Source: Neisseria perflava
GTDB lineage: Bacteria; Pseudomonadota; Gammaproteobacteria; Burkholderiales; Neisseriaceae
Direction: 5' to 3'
NCBI RefSeq assembly: GCF_024170405.1
Contig: NZ_JALJYC010000015.1
Span: 1-64,000 of the forward strand
Length of the DNA stretch: 64,000 nt
Shown here one piece after another: positions 32,069 to 42,074 of this stretch (positions within the stretch are counted from its first letter, which is position 1; the number at the start of each line of letters is the position of its first letter). Both the position numbers and the translations under genes were made by a program. A model generated the notes under the pieces. That model was not told the DNA's origin, searched no databases, and saw nothing but the letters and a program-made list of their open reading frames with translations.

Positions 32069-32632
32069 ATGAAAAAAATGATTATTGCCGCATTACTGGC
32101 TACGGCTGCCGCAAGCGCTTCAGCTGCGACTTACAAAATCGACCCGACCCACACCAACGCCCGTTTCGCCATTGACCACTTTGCCACCAGCACTAACGTT
32201 GGCGGCTTTTACGGCCTGAACGGTACAGTTGAATTTGACAAAGCCAAACGCAACGGCAGCGTTAATTTGGTGATTCCGGTTAAAAATTTGCAAACCGGCT
32301 CTACCCAATTCACCAACCACCTGCTGTCTGCCGATTTGTTTAACGCCGACAAATACCCCGAAGCCCGCTTCGTTTCCACCCGCTTCCACTATGTCGGTAA
32401 AAAACTGGTTTCCGTTGAAGGCAATCTGACTATGCTGGGTCAGACTAATCCAATCAAACTGAAAGCAGAAAAATTCAACTGCTACAACAGCCCGATGGCA
32501 AAAGCCGAAGTTTGCGGCGGCGACTTCTCTACCATCATCGACCGCACCAAATGGGGCTTGAATTACTTGGTTGACAGCGGCATGACCAAAAATGTCCGCT
32601 TGGATATCCAAATCGAAGCCGTGAAACAGTAA
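32069..32632 (+). CDS. YceI-family periplasmic protein
   Basis: A 187-residue exported protein with a clear signal peptide (MKKMIIAALLATAAASASA, cut near residue 19-20) and a YceI lipocalin-like domain: TYKIDPTHTNARFAIDHF at the mature N-terminus, then VNLVIPVKNLQTGSTQFTNHLLSADLFNADKYPEARF and a final MTKNVRLDIQIEA strand. Such proteins bind isoprenoid lipids in the periplasm. An AAAAAGGAACCC ribosome site precedes the ATG. It is monocistronic, ending in a strong DUS terminator. Confidence 0.9.
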   Translation: MKKMIIAALLATAAASASAATYKIDPTHTNARFAIDHFATSTNVGGFYGLNGTVEFDKAKRNGSVNLVIPVKNLQTGSTQFTNHLLSADLFNADKYPEARFVSTRFHYVGKKLVSVEGNLTMLGQTNPIKLKAEKFNCYNSPMAKAEVCGGDFSTIIDRTKWGLNYLVDSGMTKNVRLDIQIEAVKQ

Positions 32633-32675
32633 GCGTTCTATACGCTGCCGATTGGAATATCGGTAGTGGCTAAAT

Positions 32676-32720
32676 AAAAAGCGAGGCCGTCTGAATATTT
32701 TTCAGACGGCCTCGCTTTTT
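32676..32720 (+). terminator. DUS-pair terminator after yceI-like gene
   Basis: AAAAAGCGAGGCCGTCTGAA and its complement with a 5-6 base loop and a TTTTT end; one of the strongest hairpins in the window. Confidence 0.88.
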
Positions 32721-32773
32721 ATATAGCCGTTTCCAATTTAATTCGACACAAGCCTTTCAGCCTTCTCTCGAAT

Positions 32774-32929
32774 TATAGTCGGAGAAATTAAGTTCTGTTA
32801 CAGCGTTGATTCGCCTTGCTCAAAGAGGGGGCTTGACTACGCTGCTGAAGCAGCAAGTCAGCCGACCCATACTACTTGTACTGTCTGCGGCTCGCCGCCT
32901 TGTACCAAAACTTACTTTCTCCGACTATA
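32774..32929. mobile_element. 156-bp MITE-like element with TATAGTCGGAG termini
   Basis: Terminal inverted repeats of about 26 bp begin TATAGTCGGAGAAA on both sides with three mismatches. The inside holds the ACAGCGTTGATTCGCCTTG and TGTACTGTCTGCGGCTCGCCGCCTTGT segments known from the abundant small repeats of Neisseria genomes that end in TATAGTGGATT. It encodes no protein and lies between the convergent 3' ends of the yceI-like gene and ubiE. A shortened relative lies at 46553-46620. Confidence 0.8.
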
Positions 32930-32957
32930 AATGAAAACGCCCTAGCATCAAAAACGC

Positions 32958-33695
32958 TTAATATTTCACACCTTTATGCAGCGCCACAATGCCTGCGCTC
33001 ATATTGTGGTAATCCACGGCATCGAAGCCCGAGTCCAACATCATTTGTTTCAAAGTTTCCTGATCCGGGTGCATGCGGATGGATTCGACCAAGTATTCAT
33101 AACTATCGGCATCTTTGGCAATCAGCTTGCCCATCAACGGCAACAATTTGAACGAATACAAATCATACATGCCGGAGAGCGGTTTATACACTTTGGAAAA
33201 TTCCAACACCAGCAGCGTGCCGCCCGGTTTCAACACGCGGTACATTTCTTTCAAGGCTGCGTCTTTATGGGTCATGTTGCGCAGACCGAAAGCCACGGAA
33301 ACCAAGTTGAAATAATTGTCGGGGAACGGCAGCTTTTCCGCATCTGCCAGAGATACGGGCAGAATCAAGCCTTCGTTCAACAGGCGGTCGCGGCCGACCG
33401 TCAGCATAGACGAGTTGATGTCTGTCAGCCAAACTTCGCCTTCTTTACCCACGCGTTTTGCCCAACCGCGCGACAAATCGCCTGTACCACCGGCAATGTC
33501 CAATACCTTATCGCCTTTTTTCAGCGGCGCGGTGGTGATGGTGAAATGCTTCCACATGCGGTGCAAACCGCCGGACATGACATCGTTCATGATGTCGTAA
33601 TTTTTGGCTACCGAATGGAACACTTCGGCTACTTTGCCTGCTTTTTCATTTTCGTCAACGGTAGAAAAACCGAAGTGGGTTTTATGGTCGCTCAT
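32958..33695 (-). CDS. ubiE: ubiquinone/menaquinone methyltransferase UbiE
   Basis: SAM-dependent C-methyltransferase of ubiquinone (and, where present, menaquinone) synthesis. The 245-residue protein starts MSDHKTHFGFSTVDENEKAGKVAEVFHSVA, has the SAM-binding motif VLDIAGGTGDLSRGWAK (about 65-80), a second conserved region NYFNLVSVAFGLRNMTHKDAALKEM, and ends in HNMSAGIVALHKGVKY as in the family. It lies downstream of the DUF971 gene and a small membrane protein in the same direction, so a three-gene unit is possible. Confidence 0.96.
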   Translation of the reverse strand: MSDHKTHFGFSTVDENEKAGKVAEVFHSVAKNYDIMNDVMSGGLHRMWKHFTITTAPLKKGDKVLDIAGGTGDLSRGWAKRVGKEGEVWLTDINSSMLTVGRDRLLNEGLILPVSLADAEKLPFPDNYFNLVSVAFGLRNMTHKDAALKEMYRVLKPGGTLLVLEFSKVYKPLSGMYDLYSFKLLPLMGKLIAKDADSYEYLVESIRMHPDQETLKQMMLDSGFDAVDYHNMSAGIVALHKGVKY

Positions 33696-33804
33696 GGTGA
33701 TAACTTTCTCGTAGGGTTTCGGGAACAGCCCGTCTCATCAGGGAAACAGACAGGGAATCCGCCGTTTCGTCATGTTTCTTCTTGCCGCCAAACATTCAGA
33801 CGGC

Positions 33805-34236
33805 CTAATGGCAACCGCCGCCGCAACCGCCGCTGCCGCATGAATGTCCGGCCGTTTTCGCTTGCAGCAAATCGGCTGCCGTCGGAATACGCGATGCGCC
33901 TGCCGCCTCCATGCGGCGCAGATAATCCGCCCATAAGCCGTCGTATTCATACGCCAGCTTGTGCAGATACGCCCAATCGTACAAACCGCTGTTGTGGCCG
34001 TCTGAAAACGTAATTTTCAGGGCATATTGGCCGACCGGCTCCAAGCCTCGGATGGTCACTTCGGCTTTGCCGGTTTGCAAAACTTCCTGCCCCGGCGCAT
34101 GGCCGCGCACTTCCGCGCTGGGCGAATAAACGCGCAAAAATTCGGCGGGCAGGCTTTTGTGTACGCCGTCATAAACCAAGGTCAGCGCACTACGGCCGTG
34201 TTGCAAACGGATTTCTTCTGGGATGGGCGTGTTCAT
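33805..34236 (-). CDS. DUF971-domain protein with Cys/Gly-rich tail
   Basis: A 143-residue protein with a DUF971 (GBBH-like N-terminal) domain over about residues 1-95: EIRLQHGRSALTLVYDG, LPAEFLRVYSPSAEVRGH and ITFSDGHNSGLYDWAYLHKL. The last residues, SCGSGGCGGGCH, hold three Cys and a His and could bind zinc or an iron-sulfur cluster, as in some proteins of Fe-S and quinone metabolism. It is 109 bp upstream of ubiE, in the same direction. The exact function is unknown. Confidence 0.85.
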   Translation of the reverse strand: MNTPIPEEIRLQHGRSALTLVYDGVHKSLPAEFLRVYSPSAEVRGHAPGQEVLQTGKAEVTIRGLEPVGQYALKITFSDGHNSGLYDWAYLHKLAYEYDGLWADYLRRMEAAGASRIPTAADLLQAKTAGHSCGSGGCGGGCH

Positions 34237-34251
34237 GATGTCTTTCTGATT

Positions 34252-34491
34252 TTATTTTCCGGCTTTTTTGCGCAAGGCCGCAACGCGGACGGAAAAAAAT
34301 CCGCCCAATACGGCAAACAAGACCAGCGCATACAGAGCAAAGCGGATAACACTGAGCTTCTGCATACCGTTTAAGCCAAACGGTACCAGCGTTACCACCA
34401 CAAACACCAAAAACGCCAGCAACATCAGGGCAATGGCGGAAAAGGCATAGCGGGTATTGGCACGGATTTTCAGGTCGGCATTCGCATTCAT
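34252..34491 (-). CDS. small two-helix membrane protein
   Basis: A 79-residue protein with two hydrophobic helices (about 17-42 and 50-70) and a basic C-terminal tail. I do not recognise the family. The ATG at 34491 has a weak ribosome site; a TTG seven codons upstream is the alternative. It ends 15 bp before the DUF971 gene, which suggests cotranscription. Confidence 0.6.
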   Translation of the reverse strand: MNANADLKIRANTRYAFSAIALMLLAFLVFVVVTLVPFGLNGMQKLSVIRFALYALVLFAVLGGFFSVRVAALRKKAGK

Positions 34492-34577
34492 AAGACAGCT
34501 AACTTTGCGCAAAGTATTATTCTAACAGCTTTGCGTGCGGATTTCGACACAGGCCGTCTGAATTTGTCGGCACATAC

Positions 34578-35879
34578 CTATTCTGCCGCCGCTTCGGTCA
34601 GATACAGCATAACCGCACTTTTTTCATCGTTTTCAAACATCAGCCGCACATCTCCGCCGTGCGTGCCGTTTACCCGCACCACCACGCCGCCCGCTGACCG
34701 CGCCAATACTTCCAATTTTGCCCCACCGCGCTGCTGATACACCAATTTCGGGCAATCCGTCAGACACCAGCGGTTTTGCCAATGGATGAAATATTCGTCT
34801 CCTGCCGTCAACGCCAAACGCTCGCCGCCGTTTACCAGAAAATAGGGACAATCCGGTTTTTTGGTACGGAACGTCCATTCCGCCTGCTGCGTTTTGCCGC
34901 TTTGCACATAATCAAACACCGCGCGATAGGCCGTGTCGTATTCCAAAGGCTGCAAGGGGAACAAGGCAAACTGGCGCTCGTTCAACTCATGATTGGGATC
35001 GTTGGCCTGCGTTAACACGCGCACCGGCGAAATTTCCGTATCCCCTTGATACAACTTGAATGAACGCATTTGCACTTTATCGGCTTCTTTGGCAAAAGCG
35101 ATGCTGACCGGATTGCCGGTCACATCATAATCCGGCACGGGATCGGGGCGTTCGCTGTGAAAATCCGGCAAAGCCGTATTGCCGACCGGATACACCACAT
35201 AAGCGCGCGCGCTCGGATTGTAGGCTTCCGCCTCATAAACCACCGCACCATTAAAACAAACGTCTTTGTAATACGGTCTCCCCGGTTCTGCTTTCAGACG
35301 GCCTACAGCGCAGAGGCGGTTGAAACGGCTGTTGCCCTGATTGACCACTACCGCCGTGTATTGGCCGTTATCCGCCAACGTCACGCCCGCTTCGTTGATA
35401 TTTTGCTCCAACAAAGAAAAGCGGTGGTAAATGGCGGTCATCAAGCCGTCGATTTGTTGGCGGGTATAAAAATCCTCGCTTTGGTCTACATCGCGGTGGC
35501 GGTTGCTGGTGCTGACGTTTTCATGCACGCCTTTATACAGATACCCGGCATGCGCCGCGCGGTCGGCCGGTTTCACGCCGGTAAACAGCGGGCTGGCGGT
35601 ATCACGCTCGTCATGGCCTTCGTCGTGGTGCTCGGTCAAATATTGCGCGTGGTTTTCTGCCGCTTTCTCCAATTCCGGCGAATAAGCGAGCTGGTTCAAA
35701 CCGGCTTGGGTGCGCAGAAAATTGATATACGCCAAACCATCCGCCCCGGCCACCGCCGAACGGTCTTGCGCCGCTTGCGGCTGCACCAAGTTTTCCGGCG
35801 TCATTTTGCGCTCCTGCTGAAATTTGAAAACGCCGAATACAATGGCCAACATCGCCAGCCACAAAAGAATAATTCTCAT
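34578..35879 (-). CDS. CAP/SCP-domain protein, membrane-anchored
   Basis: A 433-residue protein with an N-terminal hydrophobic helix (about 2-18, signal or anchor) followed by a CAP superfamily domain (about 45-200): LAYINFLRTQAGLNQL, an AENHAQYLTEHH helix with the His typical of CAP cavities, GVHENVS with the second His/Glu pair, and TAVVVNQG. The C-terminal half (about 210-433) is beta-rich and holds two Cys pairs; I recognise no family there. I chose the ATG at 35879 after AAGGGG over an upstream TTG. A periplasmic location is likely; the function of bacterial CAP proteins is mostly unknown. Confidence 0.75.
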   Translation of the reverse strand: MRIILLWLAMLAIVFGVFKFQQERKMTPENLVQPQAAQDRSAVAGADGLAYINFLRTQAGLNQLAYSPELEKAAENHAQYLTEHHDEGHDERDTASPLFTGVKPADRAAHAGYLYKGVHENVSTSNRHRDVDQSEDFYTRQQIDGLMTAIYHRFSLLEQNINEAGVTLADNGQYTAVVVNQGNSRFNRLCAVGRLKAEPGRPYYKDVCFNGAVVYEAEAYNPSARAYVVYPVGNTALPDFHSERPDPVPDYDVTGNPVSIAFAKEADKVQMRSFKLYQGDTEISPVRVLTQANDPNHELNERQFALFPLQPLEYDTAYRAVFDYVQSGKTQQAEWTFRTKKPDCPYFLVNGGERLALTAGDEYFIHWQNRWCLTDCPKLVYQQRGGAKLEVLARSAGGVVVRVNGTHGGDVRLMFENDEKSAVMLYLTEAAAE

Positions 35880-36036
35880 CGTAGATTGCCCCTTTGCCGA
35901 CAAATGACCGTCTGAAAACCGGCCTTAGCTTTTTCAGACAGCCATTCGGTCTTTATTTTCATAAAACATTCATGCTACCCGCAATGCCTGTTTACGCCAG
36001 TCAAGCAGAACCGAAGCCCCCTGTGTGGCGGATTCT

Positions 36037-36102
36037 GAAAAGGCCGTCTGAAACGCAAAATCCGGCAGTATTCCGCAACTTTGCTTTTCAGACGGCCTTT
36101 TT
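36037..36102 (-). terminator. DUS-pair terminator after ilvD
   Basis: AAAGGCCGTCTGAAA and its complement enclose a second small stem (GCAAA/TTTGC) and end in a T run when read leftward. Confidence 0.7.
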
Positions 36103-36113
36103 ATCCAAACAGA

Positions 36114-37979
36114 TTAGTCTTTACGCTCAATCTGCGACACATCGCGCACCGCGCCTTTGTCGGCGGAAGTCGCCATCAGGCCGTAGGCGCACAGGGCTTG
36201 GGAAACGTAGCGGTCGCGGTTGACCGGTTTCCACGCTTGCGCACCGCGCGATTCCATTTCGGCACGGCGGGCGGCCAGTTCTTCGTCGGACACCATCAGG
36301 TTGATGCTGCGGTTGGGGATGTCGATGTGCACGGTATCGCCCTCTTTCACCAAGCCAATCGCGCCTCCCTCTGCCGCTTCGGGCGAGGCGTGGCCGATGG
36401 AGAGGCCGGAAGTACCGCCGGAGAAACGGCCGTCGGTCAAGAGCGCACAGGCTTTGCCCAAGCCTTTGGATTTCAGGTAGGAGGTCGGGTACAGCATTTC
36501 CTGCATGCCCGGGCCGCCTTTGGGGCCTTCATAACGGATAATCACGATGTCACCGGCCACGATTTCATTGGCCAAAATGCCCTCAACAGCAGCTTCCTGG
36601 CTTTCAAACACGCGCGCGCGGCCGGTAAACACCAAAATGCTGTCATCGACACCGGCGGTTTTTACCACGCAGCCGCGTTCGGCGATGTTGCCGAACAATA
36701 CGGCCAAGCCACCGTCTTGCGAGTAAGCGTGTTCCACATCGCGGATACAGCCTTTTTCACGATCCAAATCCAAGGTTTTCCACATGCGGTTTTGCGAGAA
36801 GGCTTCGGTGGTGCGCACGCCGCCGGGCGCGGCTTTGTAACGCTCGATGGCGACGGTGTTGTCAGGATTGGTCACGTCCCATTTGGCGATGGCTTCTTTC
36901 AGGGTCGGCGCATGGATGGTGGAAACGTCGGTATGCAGTTTGCCCGCTTTGTCCAGCTCTTTCAGGATGGCGAAGATGCCGCCGGCGCGGTGCACGTCTT
37001 CCATATAGTAGTCGTGGTTATTGGGCGCGGTTTTGCAGATACACGGCACCACTCGGCTTAAGCGGTCGATGTCGGCCATTTTGAAATCCACGCCCGCTTC
37101 GTTGGCCACGGCCAACAGGTGCAAAATGGTGTTGGTGGAGCCGCCCATGGCGATGTCCATGGTCATGGCGTTTTCAAAAGCGGCTTTGGTGGCAATGCTG
37201 CGCGGCAACACGCTCTCGTCGTTTTGCTCGTAATAGCGGCGGGTAATTTCGACAATCAGACGGCCTGCTTCGAGGAACAAATCTTTGCGCCCTGCATGAG
37301 TCGCCAGATACGAGCCGTTGCCCGGCAGCGACAAGCCCAGCGCCTCGGTCAGACAGTTCATCGAATTAGCGGTAAACATGCCGGAACAAGAGCCGCAGGT
37401 CGGGCAGGCGTTTTGCTCGACTTCGGCGATTTGCTTGTCGGAAACATTATCATCGGCGGCTTCAATCATCGCGTCGATTAAGTCCAAACGGCGCTCGTCT
37501 TGGATATTAATCGCACCGATGACCTTGCCCGCTTCCATCGGGCCGCCGGAAACGAAAATGGTCGGAATGTTCAGGCGCATGGAGGCCATCAGCATGCCCG
37601 GAGTGATTTTGTCGCAGTTGGAAATGCACACCAGCGCGTCGGCGCAGTGGGCGTTGACCATGTACTCAATCGAATCGGCAATCAAATCGCGGCTGGGCAG
37701 GGAATACAGCATGCCGCTGTGACCCATGGCAATGCCGTCGTCCACGGCGATGGTATTGAATTCTTTAGCAATCGCACCGGCTTTTTCAATCTCGCGGGCG
37801 ACGAGCTGACCCATATTGTGCAGGTGCACATGGCCCGGCACGAATTGGGTGAACGAGTTGGCAATGGCAATAATCGGCTTGCCGAAATCGGAGTCGGCTA
37901 CGCCGGTGGCACGCCACAATGCGCGTGCGCCCGCCATATTGCGGCCGTGGGTGGAGGTTTTGGAGCGGTAGTCTGGCAT
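36114..37979 (-). CDS. ilvD: dihydroxy-acid dehydratase
   Basis: IlvD removes water from dihydroxy acids in valine, isoleucine and leucine synthesis; it carries an Fe-S cluster. The 621-residue protein has the STHGRNMAGARALWRATG start, CISNCDKITPGMLMAS, the ACPTCGSCSGMFTANSMNCL cluster region, DGRFSGGTSGLSIGHASPEA and the C-terminal SADKGAVRD. It appears to be a single-gene unit, not clustered with leu genes here. Confidence 0.97.
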   Translation of the reverse strand: MPDYRSKTSTHGRNMAGARALWRATGVADSDFGKPIIAIANSFTQFVPGHVHLHNMGQLVAREIEKAGAIAKEFNTIAVDDGIAMGHSGMLYSLPSRDLIADSIEYMVNAHCADALVCISNCDKITPGMLMASMRLNIPTIFVSGGPMEAGKVIGAINIQDERRLDLIDAMIEAADDNVSDKQIAEVEQNACPTCGSCSGMFTANSMNCLTEALGLSLPGNGSYLATHAGRKDLFLEAGRLIVEITRRYYEQNDESVLPRSIATKAAFENAMTMDIAMGGSTNTILHLLAVANEAGVDFKMADIDRLSRVVPCICKTAPNNHDYYMEDVHRAGGIFAILKELDKAGKLHTDVSTIHAPTLKEAIAKWDVTNPDNTVAIERYKAAPGGVRTTEAFSQNRMWKTLDLDREKGCIRDVEHAYSQDGGLAVLFGNIAERGCVVKTAGVDDSILVFTGRARVFESQEAAVEGILANEIVAGDIVIIRYEGPKGGPGMQEMLYPTSYLKSKGLGKACALLTDGRFSGGTSGLSIGHASPEAAEGGAIGLVKEGDTVHIDIPNRSINLMVSDEELAARRAEMESRGAQAWKPVNRDRYVSQALCAYGLMATSADKGAVRDVSQIERKD

Positions 37980-38183
37980 TTTTATGTTCCTTTAAGCGGC
38001 ACACCCAAACCAAACGGTATGCCGAAAATCAAATGAAAATAGTAACCATCTTTCAGACGGCCTGATTTAATACGGGATTTTGTGTTATTTTATACCAAAT
38101 TCAAGCATGATGGTTGGTAATAAAATACGGTGTTTGCTACACCTGTATTTACCTCTTTTTATTATTGGATGGATTCCGAAAAA

Positions 38184-38220
38184 AGGCCGTCTGAAAACCA
38201 TGCAGATTTTCAGACGACCT
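38184..38220 (-). terminator. imperfect DUS-pair terminator after hemF
   Basis: AGGCCGTCTGAAAA pairs with TTTTCAGACGACCT (one mismatch), and read leftward it ends in a T run, 14 bp past the hemF stop. Confidence 0.75.
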
Positions 38221-38233
38221 CCCGTCCGCTTAT

Positions 38234-39139
38234 TCAACCCAACTCCACCAACCAATCACGCTGTGTTAAAAATTCCTGCAAATGCGCCTCGGCGCTGCCC
38301 TCTTCCGGTTCGTAACGGTATTCGAAGCGTACCAAAGGCGGCATCGACATCAAAATGCTTTCCGTGCGGCCGCCGCTTTGCAGACCGAACAGCGTGCCCC
38401 TGTCCCACACCAGATTAAATTCTACATAGCGGCCTCGGCGGTAGAGTTGGAAATCGCGTTCACGCTCGCTGTAAGGCGTATTTTTGCGTTTGGCGACAAT
38501 CGGCCGGTAAGCTTGGATATAGCCCTCGCCAACGGCTTGGATAAAGCGGCGGCAGATATCGAAATCCCAGCGGTTGAGGTCGTCGAAAAACAGGCCGCCC
38601 ACGCCGCGCGTTTCGCCCCGATGTTTCAGATAAAAATAATCGTCGCACCATTTTTTGTATTCAGGATACACTTCTTCGCCAAACGGATCGCACAAATTTT
38701 TCGCCACAGTATGCCAGTGCAGAATATCCTCTTCAAACGGATAAAACGGCGTCAAATCAAAACCGCCGCCAAACCACCATACCGGCTCGCCTGTTTCGGG
38801 ATAGGCAATGAAAAAGCGCACGTTGGCATGGCTGGTCGGCACATATGGATTTTTCGGGTGAATCACCAGCGACACGCCCATCGCTTCAAAACGCGCACCT
38901 TCCAATTCAGGGCGGTGCGCCGTAGCCGAAGCGGGCATTTTGTCGCCTTTGACATGGGAAAAATTTACCCCTGCCTGCTCAAATACTGCGCCTTGTTTCA
39001 ACACGCGGCTCTCGCCCGTCCCCAAACGGCTCTGCCATTGGTCGGACACAAACACCGCGCCGCCGTCTTCGGCTTCCAGCGCAGCGCAGATATGGTTTTG
39101 CAGGTTTTTCAGCAAGGATAATACGGATTCTGTGTGCAT
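38234..39139 (-). CDS. hemF: oxygen-dependent coproporphyrinogen III oxidase
   Basis: HemF converts coproporphyrinogen III to protoporphyrinogen IX with oxygen in haem synthesis. The 301-residue protein has the family segments SRVLKQGAVFEQAGVNFSHV, VSLVIHPKNPYVPTSHANVRFF, WWFGGGFDLTPFYPFEED, and EFNLVWDRGTLFGLQSGGRTESILMSMPP near the C-terminus. It is followed by the nlpC-like gene upstream in the same direction, but a hairpin lies between them. Confidence 0.96.
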   Translation of the reverse strand: MHTESVLSLLKNLQNHICAALEAEDGGAVFVSDQWQSRLGTGESRVLKQGAVFEQAGVNFSHVKGDKMPASATAHRPELEGARFEAMGVSLVIHPKNPYVPTSHANVRFFIAYPETGEPVWWFGGGFDLTPFYPFEEDILHWHTVAKNLCDPFGEEVYPEYKKWCDDYFYLKHRGETRGVGGLFFDDLNRWDFDICRRFIQAVGEGYIQAYRPIVAKRKNTPYSERERDFQLYRRGRYVEFNLVWDRGTLFGLQSGGRTESILMSMPPLVRFEYRYEPEEGSAEAHLQEFLTQRDWLVELG

Positions 39140-39167
39140 GACATTTCCTTTTTAAAATCATAAAATT

Positions 39168-39209
39168 CAGGCCGTCTGAAAATAGGCAAAATCATTTTCA
39201 GACGGCCTG
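39168..39209 (-). terminator. DUS-pair hairpin after nlpC-like gene
   Basis: CAGGCCGTCTGAAAA and its complement, 13 bp past the nlpC-like stop. The T run is weak. Confidence 0.6.
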
Positions 39210-39222
39210 ATAAGCGTCGGCC

Positions 39223-39753
39223 TTAATTGGCAAAAAACGTATGTGCACCCAAGTAATGCTTGGCGTAATACGGCTTGGACAGTTTTTCCGTCTGCACGGT
39301 TTTGCCGCTGCTGGGCGCATGGATAAACTCGCCGTTGCCGATGTACAAACCGACATGGGAATATTTGTGTCTGCCGCCGGTATGAAAGAAAACCAAATCG
39401 CCAGCCTTGAGCTTTCGGTCGGGAATTTTGCGCGACGCGGCGGCCATGTCGCGGGCAGTACGCGGCAGGTTTACGCCGAGGGCATTTTTATAGACATATT
39501 GAATCATGCCGCTGCAATCGAATCCTGCTTCTGTGCTGCTGCCGCCCCATTTATAAGGCGTTCCAATCAGGCTCATGCTGTGCAACATCAATTCCTGCGA
39601 ACCTTGCTCGTGGTCGATATGGGTAATGCGTACCGGCTGGACTTTGCGCACAGTATGGCTGCGTTTGCCGGAAGATTTTTTTGATGCGGTTCCGCAAGAG
39701 GCCAAGCCGACTGCGATTATGCCCAAAACGGCCGCTTTGAACAAAGTGTTCAT
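39223..39753 (-). CDS. NlpC/P60 peptidoglycan hydrolase lipoprotein
   Basis: Predicted 176-residue outer-membrane lipoprotein with an NlpC/P60 cysteine peptidase domain that cuts cell-wall peptides. Lipobox LASC gives Cys-21. The domain (about 53-176) has the catalytic Cys-81 (GFDCSGM), His-134 (SHVGLYIG) and His-146 (FIHAPSSG), in the usual order, so it should be active. Two adjacent ATGs exist; I chose 39753... the first, because GGAG lies six bases upstream. It is 94 bp downstream of lolD. Confidence 0.88.
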   Translation of the reverse strand: MNTLFKAAVLGIIAVGLASCGTASKKSSGKRSHTVRKVQPVRITHIDHEQGSQELMLHSMSLIGTPYKWGGSSTEAGFDCSGMIQYVYKNALGVNLPRTARDMAAASRKIPDRKLKAGDLVFFHTGGRHKYSHVGLYIGNGEFIHAPSSGKTVQTEKLSKPYYAKHYLGAHTFFAN

Positions 39754-39847
39754 CATGTCTCCTTTCAACTGAAACCATCCCGTTTCAGACGGCCTGTAAG
39801 CCGCCCCGCCCAATATGGTATGGCTCAACCTTCAGACCATAATCTGC

Positions 39848-40526
<679 letters not shown>

Positions 40527-40534
<8 letters not shown>

Positions 40535-41777
40535 AACGCAAAGCCTCCGCCGGTTGGGTTTTCGATGCGCGCCAGCTCGGGTAGAGCGTGGCGATAAAGG
40601 CCAGAACCAAAGAAATGCAGGCAATCACAGCCACATCGCGTGCGTTGACATCGCTGGGCAGGTAGTCGATAAAATACACCTGCGAATTGATGAGGTGCAC
40701 GTCGAATAGGTTTTCAAAAAAGGCCACGATTTTGCCGACGTTCCAGCCGAGCAACACGCCGCACACCACGCCAATCAGCGTGCCGAAAAAGCCGGCAAAC
40801 GCCCCTTGCACCATAAAAATCTTCATCACACCCGAGGGCGCCAAGCCCAGCGTGCGCAAAATGGCGATGTCGGCTTGTTTTTCAGTGACCGCCATCACCA
40901 AAGAAGATACCAGATTAAACGCAGCCACGGCGATAATCAGGGTTAAGATGATGAACATCATGCGTTTTTCCAGCTCCACCGCTTCAAAATAGCTACGGTT
41001 GCTAAAGGTCCAATCGCGTACCCATACTTTATCTTTATCCGCTGTGGGAATCAGTTTTTCGATAAACGACGGCGCGCTTTGCGGGTCGGCCAGTTTCAAG
41101 CGCAAACCGCCTACGCCGTCGCCCAAGCGGTACAATACCTGCGCGTCTTGCAGGTGGGTCATCGCCAGCGAATTATCCACTTCGTACACGCCGGTCTTCA
41201 CAATTCCGACCACGTTAAACTGTTTCAAACGCGGCACGACACCGGCAGGGGTCACATTGCCCTCCGGCGTAATCACGGTCACTTTGCCGCCCGTTTCCGC
41301 GCCCAAAGCCTGCGCCAAACCTTCGCCCAAAATAATGTCAAACTCGCCCGGCTTCAAATCGTCGAAACTGCCCGCCGGCATGTCTTTGCCGTAATCGACC
41401 ACGTTTTTTTCTTCAGACGGCAAAATGCCGCGAATCTGCACGCCGCGCACTTCGCCCGCATTCGCCAGCAGCGCCTGATCGGAGACATACGGCGCAGTGG
41501 CCAACACCTCTTTTTTGCCTTTGACATACTTGCGCAAATCCTGCCAGCTTTCGCTGCTGCCGTTGTCATAGTAACCGATTTCCGCATGCGGCGCGACATT
41601 CAAAAGCTGCCCGCGAATTTCTTTCTGAAAGCCGTTCATCACCGACAGCACCACAATCAGCGCGGTTACGCCCAGCGCAATACCGGCGATGGAAATCAGG
41701 GTGATAAACGACATAAAGCCGTTACGCTTTTTCGCCCGCAGATAGCGCAGGCCGATCCACGTTTCTAAAGAAGCCAT
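40527..41777 (-). CDS. lolC: lipoprotein-releasing system permease
   Basis: LolC/E-type inner-membrane permease, 416 residues, with four membrane helices: one near the N-terminus (about 22-45) and three at the C-terminus (about 270-300, 315-350, 380-405), separated by a large periplasmic domain. The N-terminal WIGLRYLRAKKRNGFMSFITLISIAGIALGVTALIVVLSVMNGF is typical. The first ATG with a GAGAGG ribosome site is 41777. Only one permease gene is present, so the complex may be a LolF-type homodimer, as in other beta-proteobacteria with a single gene; this is inference. Confidence 0.92.
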
Positions 41778-42009
41778 CAAGCTGCCTCTCACGTTAAACT
41801 AAAGCGGCTATTGTACCGTAAATCCGGCAGGCCGTCTGAAATGCAGCCAATACAAAGCGGTAGAAATCCTGCCTAATGTAAAGATATAAAGGAAACGGCT
41901 GCGGATAAAATTGTTACCACTGTTTTCAGACGGCCTAACGCGGCAACGGCATTGCCCGACAGGCGATTGTTTCAACTTTATTTATTCGTCTTGCCTGACC
42001 CGTAAAAAC

Positions 42010-42051
42010 AAAAAGCAGCGTTGCCGCCTATACGGGCAACGCTGCTTTTTT
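42010..42051. terminator. strong bidirectional terminator
   Basis: AAAAAGCAGCGTTGCC and its perfect complement with a 9-base loop and T runs on both strands. It lies just past the stop of the leftward lipoprotein gene (42075). Confidence 0.92.
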
Positions 42052-42074
42052 AATCATCTTGCCAAACAAAAATC

